Below are positions 1 through 22,878 of a stretch of 64,000 nt of DNA, in pieces (positions within the stretch are counted from its first letter, which is position 1; each line of letters starts with the position of its first letter). The notes beneath the pieces are model-generated. The model was not told the DNA's origin and ran no database searches. It was given only the letters and a program-made list of their open reading frames with translations. The DNA lies in NCBI GenBank assembly GCA_010279815.1, contig QEOQ01000226.1, positions 2,079,969 to 2,143,968 of the forward strand, given 5' to 3'. The position numbers and the translations under genes were made by a program. The stretch is from Brachionus plicatilis (lineage: Eukaryota > Rotifera > Eurotatoria > Ploima > Brachionidae).

Positions 1-87
1 TTATTGGAACAAACTGTATCAATATTATAATTTTATTGACACAGTATGTGTCAATTGAGCCACTTTTTTTAAAAAAGATTTTTTTAG

Positions 88-3000
88 GCTCGTGAGTCAA
101 ATGCTGATGCCCATGATATAAGCCAATCAGTTCAACAAATAATTGAGTCTAAATCTTTCGTAATAATTGATATTAAATTCGATAAGCCTTTGATTCCTAG
201 AAAACCTCTAGATTATTTAGCCAAGAAGTAATTTTTAGTATTTTGAAAAAATTTTTTTACTTTTGAGAATTAAAATTTTAGAGTTTCTGAACTAATACCT
301 CCAAGACCAAAGTATCCTTTGAAAACGAATAGTGCCGAAAAAGCGGTCGCTGATTATCACGGCCAAATTAAAAGCATTTTGAGCTCAGTTTTAGAAGACT
401 ATAGAAAGTTAAATCTGGATCAAAATGAATTTAGCTCTGAAAGCTCGAGCAAGTCATCCAGAGAATCTGAACTTGAATATAAGTAATTTTTTTTATATTG
501 TTGAATTAAAATAAAAAATAAAATTTTATTAATTTTAATTAAGACGAAAAAAACTTTTATATGAGTTAAACTCAACAGGAAAATATTTTGCTTTTAAAGA
601 GCAATTAAAAAATAGTGTTATCAAAATAGTTAGAGAAAAATTTTTGCGAACTAGTGTTTTGAATGACCCGGATGAGTTGCAGCAATTTTTGTCGGAACTA
701 TATGTGTTTTTGATTGACGAATTACACAAATCTCTCAATGATTCACTAAGTGTTGAAGATGTACCTACGATTGAGAACAATTTAAATGACAGCCAGCAAA
801 TGAAGCATTTTGCTCTCGAGGCTGAAATGAACAGGAATTATGATCTTGCTGCCTACTATTATCAAGAAGTAATTTTAATTTTTAATTTTTTTAAAACTTA
901 AAATTTAATGTTAAATATTAAAAATCTAAGATTTAATAAGTTGTTTTATTTGCGCATTTATTAATTATTCAGATTAAAGTGTCAAAAAATTTAAATTAAG
1001 TTTTTCAGAGAATGATTTTGCGTATTCCTCTGAAATTAGTAGAAACAGCAAAATTAAATAGCCTTGCTATGGTAGTAGAAAAGTCAAAATGATTTTTATT
1101 ATTGCTTTTTTTTCAATTGTAAGATTCAAGCAACTCAAATCAAAAATATCAAAATCATTTAGAAAAAAAATTTGAAGTCATTTTAGAATAATCAAAACAC
1201 TTTTTTTCTTTATTTATTCTATTTTAGATGAAACTCAAGATTATCTATCAAAAACTTCCAAGTTTTGACTATAAGCTAATGGAAAACAAAAGTATGGCAA
1301 TAGTTTCTGAATCTGTGATAAATAATAGGGGTAGTTGGAATTTTGAATAAAGAGATTTGATTTACAAAAATATATTTTTCAATCAAACTTTACTTAATTT
1401 ACACAGAAAGAGATTTATATCTGTATACTATGCTGCAGATAAGGATGTGAGCGAAAAGAAAAATAACTTTTTTATAGGATACAGTGGCTATGTGAAATTT
1501 CAGTACAAAAATTACAATACAAAAAGTAAAATCTTTTTAATTTTTTTTTTAATTGTGCAAAAATGGTTCTTCAAAAAGTACAATATTGTACAAATTTGTA
1601 CAAAACAATTCCAAGCTTCGCAAAAATTCTGCAATTTTGTGTAAAATGCACACCATCAAAAAATATTTATTAAACTCTGCAATAAATTGCAAAGTTTTTG
1701 CAGAGCTTGGAATTCGTTTGTACAAATTTTTACAATATTGTACTTTTTGCAGAACCATTTTTGCACAATTAGAAAAGAAATTATTTAGATTTTACTTTTT
1801 GTACTGAAATTTTTGTACTAAAATTTCACATTGCCGATACAGTAGATTTGGACCAAGAGTCATACTTAAATCGCATGGAAACACATTTTGGTAATAAAAG
1901 TTAATGTGAGGTGGAAAGAATAAATTAAAATTTAAAAATTGGGAGTCATTAAACAGAGAATGTTAATCTGAGAAAGAAATACAACATTTTAAAAGCTAGT
2001 TGAATTGCAGGAACTCTAAGGATCAAAGTCATAAAACTAATAGTTATTTTTTTAGAAAATTATATTCTATTTATTTAAAAGAATTTTGTGAAAAAAATCA
2101 AAAAAAAATTAAATATTTGAGTTTAAAGTTAAAATTTTATTAATAGAGAATTGCCCGGGAAAAAGATAACTTTTCAAATTGGTTCGACTATGCTGCGTTT
2201 AATTTGCTGATCGAAGACTTGGCCAGAAGTGAAGAATGTCTAAAAGAATGCATATCCATAAATCCACATGATCTAAATGGGTAAACTAAAATAGAAATTG
2301 ATTTTAATTTTTACGAACTTTTATTTTCTTTTAGACTTTTGTTATTCAGTGTTATATCTACAATGCAAGAAAAGTACGACATGGCCGAAACATTTTTAGA
2401 AAGAATTATTGCTCAAGAGAATGAAAATGTAATTGCTTGGACTTTATACGCAATGCTATACGAACAAAAGGGTCAAGATCTGAATGCGGATATAACTCTT
2501 AAAAAAGTTTTAAAAATGAACCAGGCTCAATTAAATGAATTAATGATAAGTATGAATGTGCTGCCACCTCAGCCCGAGACCGAAGATGAAACTGCCAAAA
2601 AAGAAGAAGGTTAAATTAGAAATTTTTTCAATTTTAATTTAAATTTTAATTGAATAGAATTAATTGATGAGAGCAAAGTGCATTCGGAATCAAAAAGTAG
2701 AAACAGCAAACGTGGAATCATTAACAATCAAAAGGTAAAAAATGATGCTGGCTTAAAAAGCAAGTCTCCAGCTATTAGTAATCCACGAATTGATGAGTTT
2801 GGTCCTACTCTAAAAGAAAGACAAGCAGCAATAGAACTAGCCATAAACAAATCGGTATATTTGAGAACAGCAAACTTTTTAATAAAAAACAACGCATTTG
2901 CAGTAATGAGATTTAGTTTTGATTTAAATTTATTTTTTTTTATTCAACTAATTTAAAGTGGGCAGAGAAAGTAATGGCTAAAGAATTGGTCAATGTAAAT

Positions 3001-3892
3001 GGAGGACCAAGTTGTCAATATCACATTTTATTAACAAAAATAAAATTGGCTAAAAATCAGCTAGAAGATGCTGAAAAACATTGTTGTGAAGCTCTCTCGT
3101 TTGATTACCAGGTTTCATTTTAATTTATTACCTTTTGAAAATAAATTAATTTAAAAAAATAGAATTATGAGGCATGGATTCTATGGGCTCATATTAGATA
3201 CTTAGCTGGAGAATTCCGCGATGCTAAAGAACGATATGAAAGAGTTTTGCTATTTCCGGAGCTACCGACCTATCATACTCATTCAATATACATTCGCTTG
3301 GCTTCTATCTACCTAAAAGAGGAAAATGTAATTTTTAAAATTAAACCTTTTGACAATTAAATTAACTACTTTAAAAAAACTTAATTTAGTCTTTAATTCA
3401 ATGGGAATTTACTTTATATATATTTTGAAAATTGAATTTAAATTAAAGCCTGAATTTGTTTAAAGGGAAAGGAAAAAAAAATTTTTTGAAAATTTTTTAT
3501 TTGACTTTTTTCTAAGTATGAAGAATCGAAAAAATTATTTTTGTATCCATGCAAAAACAGTCCATCATGTATGTCATGGCTTGGCGTAGGAATATGCTGC
3601 TATAGAGTAATTTTGATATTTAATCTCTTCTGAAATAAATATTTTACGGAACATTTTTAAGCTCGATCAATTAGAAGAAGCCAAAAATGCACTCGCCGAA
3701 GCTAACATTTTGAATAACAAGGCTCCTGAAGTATGGGCATATCTGTCATTAATTTGCTTGAAAACAAATAAGCCTCTTGAAGCCGAACAAGCTTACAAAT
3801 ATGCAATTAAATTAAATTTAGACAACCCCGAGCTTTTGGAAGAAATTCATTTGCTTCAAGAACAACTCGGTATTGGCAATCCTGAATTTTAA
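88..3892 (+). CDS. CFAP70: Cilia- and flagella-associated protein 70 (CFAP70), 3' part, spliced
   Basis: TPR protein of the ciliary axoneme; the family is tied to outer dynein arm function and ciliary beating. The 5' part lies outside the window. Exons read from splice sites: 88-227, 282-482, 544-868, 2147-2280, 2335-2609, 2658-2902, 2959-3111, 3163-3327, 3517-3606, 3662-3892. They join in one frame to give 652 residues ending at TAA 3890-3892. Recognisable CFAP70 blocks are [56 protein letters not shown] and the terminal GIGNPEF. Helical TPR pairs fill the half after about residue 220 ([36 protein letters not shown]). The 1.28-kb intron 869-2146 holds a TIR element. The gene is convergent with SRP54. 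Identity is firm from the C-terminal half; the N-terminal part cannot be judged here. Confidence 0.93.
1486..1835. mobile_element. Foldback/MITE-like element, GGCA-TGTGAA family, copy 1
   Basis: About 350 bp inside a CFAP70 intron. The left end reads GGCTATGTGAAATTTCAGTA and the right end is the inverse of GGCAATGTGAAATTTTAGTA. The arms stay complementary inward for roughly 150 bp each (for example GTACAATATTGTACAAATTT against its near-complement at about 1722-1745), around a central spacer near 1640-1690. The direct repeat GATACAGT lies immediately outside both ends (1478-1485 and 1836-1843), as expected of an 8-bp target duplication, or 9 bp with one mismatch. It has no transposase reading frame; the open frames across it are products of the inverted repeat. 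Related copies lie at 28339-28808 and about 53330-53537. Confidence 0.85.
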
Positions 3893-4947
3893 AAATAAAA
3901 TAACAATCGATTTTTTTTCATTTTTTTGTTAAAAAATTAATAAATCAAATTAAAAATTCAAGTTTTAAATGAAAGATAAATATTAAATAAAAAGAAAAAT
4001 TGATGCTAAATTCAAATATTATTAAATTTAAATTCGATAAAATCAAGAAATTTGTTTCCAAAAAATTTTGTTTTGTGCAACAATTTGAAATTCAATGCCA
4101 TCCTAAGCATTGATCATCAACAAAAAAATTAATTCTTTTAAAAAATAATTTATAATTAATTAAAATAAAAATCATTAAATATTATCTTTTTTAACTTTCT
4201 ATCATCATTAAAACAAATTCAATATTTTAAAGAAAACTTCAAACAATATTATCGAAAAATCATGTGGCAATTGTTGTTCAAAAATGCTTAAAAAAAAGAA
4301 ATTAATTAATTTTACTGATATTGATTTTTTTAGTTAATTTGTAGTATCTTAATCAAAATAGTTTTAATTAGATTTGTGTCACTTTTTTTTAATTAATTCT
4401 TTTTATATCTGATTAGTTATGATATACTAAATAAATTAAATTAATCACGATATTATTAAATTAGTGGTGATTTTGTAAAAATTTGTGGTATATTTTACTC
4501 GTTTTGTGGTTTCAAAATATTATGGCTCTTCTTCTTTTAACAAAATTAATAGAACAAAACCAGAAAAATAAATCTTGTTTTTTTTTCAATAATAAAGTAA
4601 ATAAAGTGAAAATTTACAAGAAATAAAAACTATAAAAGAGTTAAGTTCAAGGCCGATGAACAATTTTTAACTTTTCGGCTTTAAATAATAGATGTCTTTT
4701 ATTATTTTACATGGTTTGAAAATATATTTCATTAATTTAAAAAACAGAAAATATCTGATCAACTTTTATTTTTTATTGAATTAAAAAATTATTTATTCTC
4801 CAAATCAAATCAAAATGTTGTCCATTTAACAATAAAAAAATCATCTTTTTGCATGTTTATTTTAAAATAAAGAATTAAAAAAACGATTTAAATTAACAGA
4901 TGAATAAAGAAATTAAGTTTTATTTATTTACTAGATAAAACGGAAGC
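3893..4947. other. Intergenic, convergent 3' ends of CFAP70 and SRP54
   Basis: Very AT-rich, with no supported open reading frame or repeat. AATAAA-like polyadenylation hexamers occur just after the CFAP70 stop (about 3895) and, on the minus strand, near the SRP54 stop. Nothing else is seen. Confidence 0.7.
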
Positions 4948-8690
<3,743 letters not shown>

Positions 8691-9505
8691 TTACATGTAA
8701 GAGCAGCATGCGTTGGTCTTTTTAGCTGTTTTATAGAAAGTTTTTGACTGAATGCCCAAATCTTCAGATTTAGCTACTAAATCGTCCAGTTTTTCGCCTC
8801 TCTGCAAGATTGATTCTATAGTGCCATGCTAAAATAAAAAATCATTATAATTTTACAATTTAAGTTTGGATGTTTTTACCAGAATAATCTTTGTTTCGTC
8901 TAGATCCAGTTGGAGCTTAGTCAAAGCGTCGGCTTCTTTTGGATTCTGAAATTAAATTTTTTAAATTTATTTAGAATAAAAAACTTGACCCTATGAATTT
9001 ACTTGAAATTTGGAAAGCAAAGCCGGCAAATCATTATAATTTGCTTCACTTAAAATAACATGGGAGTAAAAATCAATTTTTTTCTAAATTTTTAAAATAC
9101 CCCTCTTTGAGATTATTCCAGGTGTTGCTCGGTACCGCTTTGCTAAATTCATCTAGAATCTTTTTTAAAATTCGATTAATGATTAATTCCTTTTTTAAAT
9201 TAAATAAATACCTTATTTAGGAGAGTGTGAGCTACCCGATTACTGTATTCTTGATCTGACACTACAACACCTGTCAAATTATCAGTTCGAACATACACAT
9301 GAGCCATATAGTCTTGTTCTTTTACAGAAGAACGACTTCCAGCAGAGGTGCGTTCAGTGATAATTTTTGCAGTAAATTTCAAGAATTCTTCAACACTACT
9401 TCTTTGAAAAAATCCGAAATTGTTCAAATCGGACGCTTTCTTCAATATTTTGGCTTCACCACCGTCAGCGGATTTCAAAATAACAAATATAGCATAAAGT
9501 TTCAT
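8691..9505 (-). CDS. YKT6: R-SNARE YKT6, complete, five exons
   Basis: Longin-domain R-SNARE acting in ER-Golgi, endosomal and autophagosome fusion; it is attached to membranes by lipidation rather than a transmembrane segment. Exons, 5' to 3': 9505-9212, 9159-9101, 9048-9003, 8945-8880, 8828-8691. Total 603 bp, 200 residues, against 198 in human. The longin domain covers about residues 1-130 ([35 protein letters not shown]). The SNARE motif follows (about 140-195) with its central arginine in [15 protein letters not shown]. The C-terminus ends CCSYM, so the adjacent cysteines used for palmitoylation and prenylation in the family are present as a CAAX-type end. Start at CAT 9503-9505 by alignment with the conserved MKLY. 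Confidence 0.96.
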
Positions 9506-12500
9506 TCTAAATATAGATAGAAAAAAACATTAAACAAATGTTTTTATTACATTTTTAAACATTATTAATCAGATAAAAACAGTCAACATTTTTAAAGAAA
9601 TACAAATTACTGATGCCAAGTCATAAAAAATTTGAAATTATCAAGTCATTTGATTAGCAAATTTTAGTTTAATCATGGAATTTTAGTCACTAATTTTTTC
9701 AAAAAAAAATTAATGTAAAAAAATTGTGATGTTAATTTTTGAATTAAATATGAGTGAAGTATTGGCACGATAAAATAAAGAGCCTTAAATAAAAGCATAA
9801 TTTTTACAAAAATTATTCTAAATTTTATGCTCCGACTTCAATTTGTCTTCAAGTGTCATTTTTAAATTTCATTTTTTATTCGCAAAACTTGTTTAATTCG
9901 ATGAGTTTGAAAATATTTTATTTATTAAAATATATTAATGATTTTATTGTGCGGAAAAAAATTGAGATTTTTTAGAACGGATGCTATGGAAATTGGCAGA
10001 ATTTTTTCTTTTTAGTCTATTCGTTTTTATTTGATTTTAAGCAAGATTTTATGCAATTTATAATTAAAAACTATTTAATTATTATCTCTCTAGGAGAAAG
10101 TTTCGTTTTTATAAATTTAAAATAAATTTTTATTAATATTCAAATTGTTTATTAGTTTTTTTATCACTTTTCATTACTCACAATACATTTTTCTATTTAG
10201 ACTCAACTTTGTTTTATCATGTTATGCATCATTGTATGTATGTCAAAATTTGTTTCAATTATTGTTAGCGATAAGAATTACTTGATTATCTAGAAAATTT
10301 TGTTTAAAAATAAATATTGCATTAAAATGAAATAAAATATACAAGAATATTTTATGCTGATTATTGATTGAAAGTTTAAATGGTCATTTTGTAATTTTAA
10401 ATTATTGTATTTGTTAGTTAAATTTAGGAAATGGAAAATTTAAAAATTAATTAAAAATCTAAAAATTTTAAATTTAAAAAATAAAAAAGAACTAAATGAA
10501 TAATTAGAACAAAACCATTTAAAATGCAACCACAAAGTATAGAATCAATTTGATCAGCTTATCTTAAAAATTGTTAGTTAATAAGTTTAAATTCATATAA
10601 ATCATTTTTACGAATTTATAAAGCGTCTCTATAAACAAAGCAAATTACCTTTTTAAACTTTGAATATTTTTTTGCTCATTTCAGATTGATAGATGAGTTT
10701 TGGAGCAAAAAACTTAAAATTAAAAAAGTATGTGCTTAATATTAAATCCGTATGATAAGATATTTTTTGTAAAATAATCGGAATAACTTTTTTAAACAAA
10801 TCAATATTGAAAGCTGATTGAAACATTTTAGATGGTAAAATATTTATTTATCCTTAGAAAACCCGAATAATCTTAGCTTCAAGTAATTTTGACTAAAGCG
10901 AGATTTTAATTACAGTAGAGTAAAAAAAAAGCTAATCTTTTTTCCGAGGCAAATTAATTGCAAATGAAGAATTTTTTGAGGATTATTTCAGTCGAAATTG
11001 TTTGATATATAAAGACCATATAATCTCATATTTGTTAAAAATGGATTAACACTTCAAAATCCTTGTATATTTATTAAATTTAAAAAAAAAGTTTTACTCA
11101 AGGTTTCAAAAACCAAATTTGTTTCTCAAAACAGAATTTAATGTCATTTATGTTAGCCTTTTTTCATTGACCAAGGTCTAACGAAAAATTGAAAATGTAG
11201 TTAACCCTGTGGCGAAAAAATGACTAAATATTTGAATTGTACTTAGTTTCTTTATTTCTGAAAATCGATATTAACAAATTTTAATTTTTCTTTTTTTTTT
11301 TTAAATTAAAGATTTAAATAAATAATAAAGAAGAATTTCTAACCGGTCTATGATTAAATTAGTCTGTAGATTAATATTGAAATATGATTGAATATTTTTA
11401 AAGTTTTTGTCAAGGCATTAAAAATATAATATTTTCTTAAAGCAGGATATTGGAAAATATTTTTTCAATACTTTTTTTGCCAATCTTATCCTCTTCTTTT
11501 ATTTGTATTTAAATTGAAATTTTGAATGTTCTTCAGGGCTCAATAAATCCTGCCTAAAATACAATTTCCTTTACTTTAGTGGGTAATTCACTTTAAGGAT
11601 TTCAGTTAAGTATCTAACAATATTAAGCCTGAGCATGATAAATTTAATTTTCATTTGAACAGCTTGGTAGCAGCAATCAAAAAATCCTCAACAAATTCTG
11701 GCTTCCTCAACACATCTGCCATTATTTCTCTTTGAGATTAAATTTTTTAATCTCATAAATTAAAAGGGGTGTTCTTTTCGGCATACTCGAGTGTCGAATT
11801 ATCTTAAATTAAAAAAAAAATCAGGAAAAATCTGTAATTTTGACAGAACAAAAACATTTGATGGATAAAATTGAAGTCGAGTTTTGTTTTTGAATTTTTG
11901 TTTTAATAAAAAGTACTCATAATTCATCTTTCATTAAAAATATCAAATGTCTGAAATAGATTTCGAATATGTTCAGTCAACTCGTATCAAATTTTTTTGT
12001 TAATTTAATAGATGATTGAGCTTTCTATTCAGTTCTTATTATTTTTTTTTTAAATAAAAGTTTCCAAAACATTTTTGCGTAGAAAAGTTTTATAATTAAA
12101 ATGAAATAGAGTCGATTGATAAAAAATATCTATTGAATACTTTTGTTTAACCGGTATCTAGAAAAAAAACCAAAATTATTAGTGACATAATTAATTTAAC
12201 ATTTAAAATCTAACTTAAATATTCTAATAATTATTCTTGTTTGGTTTGAATTTTAATTTAACTAAATTATAAAGATGATTTTTAAATTTTAAAAACAGCA
12301 TGAAAATTTAACAGAACATATTTTACTTGGTATTATTTATAAAAAGAATACGATTAATCATATCATGAATAGTAATTAGAATTTATTACGTCTGTTCTAG
12401 AAGACAATTGGAATTCGGATATTACCAAGTTGAATCAATTGGATTTAAAGTCACGGTTTTATAAATTTTGTTTAGTTCTTAAAGAGCTCTTTGTAAGTCT

Positions 12501-12928
12501 TTGATAATTATTACCTGACGTTATTCAAATACTAGCAACAAGAATTTCAAATTTAAAAGTGAATTCGTTTTCATATTTTTTCTAAGCAATTGGTTTAAAG
12601 GTAAAAAAAATACGAAATACAAAATTTATTAATATTTTGATTTTTGTTTGCATACCTCTCTCTTTATTTTTTATGGAGAATTCTCGACTTCAAAATTTTC
12701 TTTGCTTTGTTTTTTAAATTACTTGAGAAAAATCCGATTTATGACAAATTGCACATGGTAACCCTAAGTATTCGGGTTGTTTCGTAAAATATTTCTAAAA
12801 CAAAAGTCAATGGACGACCGAAATTTTGTTATCCTAAAAATTTTATTTAGTTTTTTAGAGTTTTGTAAATAAAGCTCCAAGAGCCTGGTCGAGCTTAACA
12901 AGGTCAAGCTTTGGATGAATAGATCAAA
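9506..12928. other. Long intergenic region upstream of YKT6 and ROCK
   Basis: 3.4 kb between the divergent starts of YKT6 and ROCK. AT-rich, with no open reading frame having protein-family features, no clear inverted repeat and no RNA gene that could be recognised by eye. It must hold the promoters of both genes. A possible 5' UTR exon of ROCK begins after an AG at about 12860; TAG 12920-12922 is in frame just before the chosen ROCK start. Confidence 0.65.
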
Positions 12929-19821
<6,893 letters not shown>

Positions 19822-21980
19822 AAATTAGGATATTTTTTGAAAGTTTTACATAGTTTTTGGATTTTATCTGAGTCGCGGATTTAGAGAATTTTTGCCCGCT
19901 CTTTGGGTTTTGGAACCAAATAAGAGTATTCTACATACGGATTTTATTCGAGTTTTATTTATTTAGTTTTAATTTTTTTTTTACGAAATAAATTGATTTA
20001 AAGATCTTTTTTCTAATATATTTTAATACATAATTTTAATAGATATACTTTTGATGTAAGTGATTTTTGTAAATTTAAATTTATTTTAATTTTAAATAAA
20101 GTTTAATTTGAAATCTTAATTAATTGATAAAGAACTAAACAATCATGAATGTCTGAATAATAAAATAAGGTAGCTTTTTTAAAGAAAAACAATTTTTTTT
20201 GTTCAAAAGTAAAAAATGATGAATGCATTTTTAATATCGCTTAAAATGTTTTGATGTGTTTTGATTATTGAAGTATTTTCATTAGTTTGGTAAATAAATT
20301 AGATATAAGAGTATTTATTTTAGTTAATGATATATTTTATTGTAAAAATAAATGTAAAAAAATGTAAAAAAACTACAAAATGCTTTATCTAATGTGTCGT
20401 TAAAAAAAAGAAGACTGTTTCTACAATAAGCGTCAAAATATCGTCAAAATTAGCAGTTCAATCTTAAATGCTATTTCGACATATCATATCCTGTCACGAA
20501 CAAAACCATTCTATTCTGTTAGAAAATTTAAGAAAAAAATTTGTAAAAATATTTTTTTTGGAATAGAACGTAATAAAACAGTTGAATGCTTATTACACCG
20601 TTAGAAATTTTTTTTTAGAAAAGCAAAACCTTTTCATTCATGGAAAAAAAAATATTCTTTGTTTTAATCTTTTTGCCTTTTTCTCTTAGAAAAGGCATAC
20701 CATTTTTAAATATTTTTTATCTTAATTCGAGATCTTGATTTAATATATTTGTTCAATAGATTTATTTTAATGCTTTATCTGCTTTATTCTTTTGCATATC
20801 TCATATTATAACATCTGAGCCTTATTTAGTCAGTATTTGTTTTCAGAATTAATCTATGATTTTTAGTGATTTGGGTTCAGATACTGTTTTGAAATGTTAA
20901 ATCCTCAAATTTCTTTAATTTAAATTTTTTTAAAAAAGAATAATAATTTTATACAAAAGATGTTTCAAAGTTCTATTTTACAATTAAGGGATTAAATATA
21001 AAAATTATCCAAAAAACCTAAAAAGCTTAAAAGAACAATTACCTTTGATTTAAAGGTAAGAGTACAAAATACTTTCTAAAAAGGATTCCTTTCCTTTAAG
21101 GGGTAAATTGATTGTCAGATTGTTATTCCTTACTTTTGTCTTAGAATATTATAAAAAAAAATTATTTATTTATTTGTTTTTCTGAATCTGATCTTAAGCT
21201 CCTTCAGATTAAAAAAAAATAAATATCAAAGAATTAAAAATAAAATAAAAAAAAATTTAAAATAAAATTAATTAAAATAAAATGAAGAAGGAAAATAAAA
21301 AATAATTTGAAATGAGTAATCAAACATGCTGCATGTTTAGGTAGTGAACGTTTCAGGAAAAAAACAAGAAATTGTATAGTAGCAAATACACAATCTTTCT
21401 AAAAAAGGATATCCTTTCTTTGAGATGCTAAATTAATTGCCAATTTGTCGTTCAATTCATTTTTCTTAGAATATTACATAACAAAATACACTTTAATCAA
21501 TGGATTTATTAATTTTGAATTATTATTAAAACCAAATTATCACTTTTAAATGATTTTAGCCGAATATCTATGCCAAATTAGAAAATAAAAAAAATGATAG
21601 CCTGTTTCTTTTGCACCCGTTCTACCATTTACTATTCTAAATGGAATATTCCTCATTTAAAAAATGTATCAACAATAGTTTATCAAAGAGAATAAATAAA
21701 TTTGTTATCTAAATTTTTCTCTATGAATGAGAGAAAAAATGAATTAAATTGTTATCTTAATGAACTAAACAGATATCTAAATAAATGAATCTATTATCTT
21801 AAGGAATTAAACAGTTATCTTTGGATTAATTAAGCTATTTTTAATAAAATAATTAAAGTGTCTTTATGAATGAACGATGTATATTAAACTTTATTTTCAT
21901 TTGAGAATAAATTAATTTTTTCAATTTGTTTAATATTCAATATAAATACCCGTAAATATTATTATCTATTAAACGATCAA
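19822..21980. other. Intergenic region with diverged repeats
   Basis: 3' flank of ROCK, then repeat-rich DNA. Two diverged direct repeats of about 80 bp lie at 21073-21152 and 21395-21476. A short motif shared with other LINE-flanking sites lies at 21186-21208. From about 21730 to 21860 there are degenerate units of 20-25 bp built on GAATTAAA...TTATCTTAA. No gene is seen. Confidence 0.6.
21073..21476. repeat. Pair of diverged direct repeats (about 80 bp each)
   Basis: 21073-21152 and 21395-21476 share the order TTTCTAAAAAAGGAT, CCTTTC, GGTAAATT/GCTAAATTAATTG, TTGTYRTTC and CTTAGAATATTA. The spacing is about 320 bp. No coding frame. They could be long terminal remnants of an element or two copies of one short repeat. 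Confidence 0.6.
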
Positions 21981-21983
21981 TAT

Positions 21984-22878
21984 TAAACGTAAATATTGAA
22001 AGATCAATTAAGTGATGAGTTCAATATATGGGCTGGTGCTCCTCAAGGTTCAGTTATTAGTCCTTTATTATTTAGTATATTTATTAATGATATTCCTAAA
22101 AGAAATAAAACAAATAATGAATACTCCCTTCTCTTTGCCGACGATCTTGTCACTTTCTTCATATATAAAAAAATGGTAACCTAGAAAGTAAGATGAATAG
22201 ATACTCAGGTGAATTAGAAAAGTGGCTTTACAAGTGGAAAATGAAGATATCAGTTGAAAAGTCTTGTTCAATAATTTTTTCTAAAAAAATATTGAAAAAA
22301 CGTAATTTGACCTAAGAATATATGGAAATAAAATCGAAAGCCATAAAGATATTAAGTTTCTTGGTATTAAATTTGATAGTAAATTAATCTTTGCTTCAAT
22401 GATAGAAGATATTAAAGAACGCTGTAATTATAGGTTGAATTTAATCAAAATCTTATCAAATAAAAAACGGGGCCTTAAATTTAACACATTAGGTAACCTT
22501 TACAAGTCTTTGATTGGATCTATCTTGGATTATTCTTTTCCATGTCTTAACTCTCTCTCAGAAACTAATGTCAAAAAATTAGAAGTAATTCAAAATTCAG
22601 CAGTTCGTTCCATTCTAAAACTAAAATACGATAGTCCTTCCAATATTTTGCATCAAGAGGCCTACAATAAACTCAAACTACTAACAATCTCAAATCGATT
22701 CTGTGAGTTGAGTGAAAGATATATCAGGGCAGAACTTATTAATTCTGTTCCGTTGGTTCTAAGACTATTGGAAGAATATAAAGCAGGCTTCGAATCAAGA
22801 TATATCGAATATCCAACTCCATTGTGTAATAGCTACCTTACTATTTCATCTTGTTTTCCTGAATCATCAAAAACATAA
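21984..22878 (+). pseudogene. Decayed, 5'-truncated non-LTR reverse transcriptase
   Basis: Fragments of a LINE-type reverse transcriptase in three frames. The first (about 21996-22184) carries GAPQGSVISPLLFSIFIND and the catalytic FADD. A frameshift leads to a piece around 22185-22311 (SGELEKWLYKWKMKIS). A second shift leads to 22312-22878 (HKDIKFLGIKFDSKL, then LYKSLIGSILDYSFP and KKLEVIQNSAVRSILKLK). This matches the thumb and C-terminal region of jockey/CR1-like enzymes. It lacks the endonuclease, the fingers and the front of the palm. At least two frameshifts make it inactive. The protein differs from the intact LINE at 33.5-37.7 kb, so it is another family. Confidence 0.85.

Noticed and set aside
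1008..1088. Possible CFAP70 exon after an AG at about 1008
   Set aside because: It reads into a stop and breaks the TPR sequence; the exon at 2147 continues the protein exactly.
1357..1807. Open frames of 69-95 codons on both strands in the CFAP70 intron
   Set aside because: They lie in or beside the inverted arms of a foldback element; frames on the two strands mirror each other and encode no known motif.
21730..21860. CRISPR-like array from repeated 20-25 bp units
   Set aside because: Units are degenerate and AT-rich without uniform spacers, and the DNA is from an animal.
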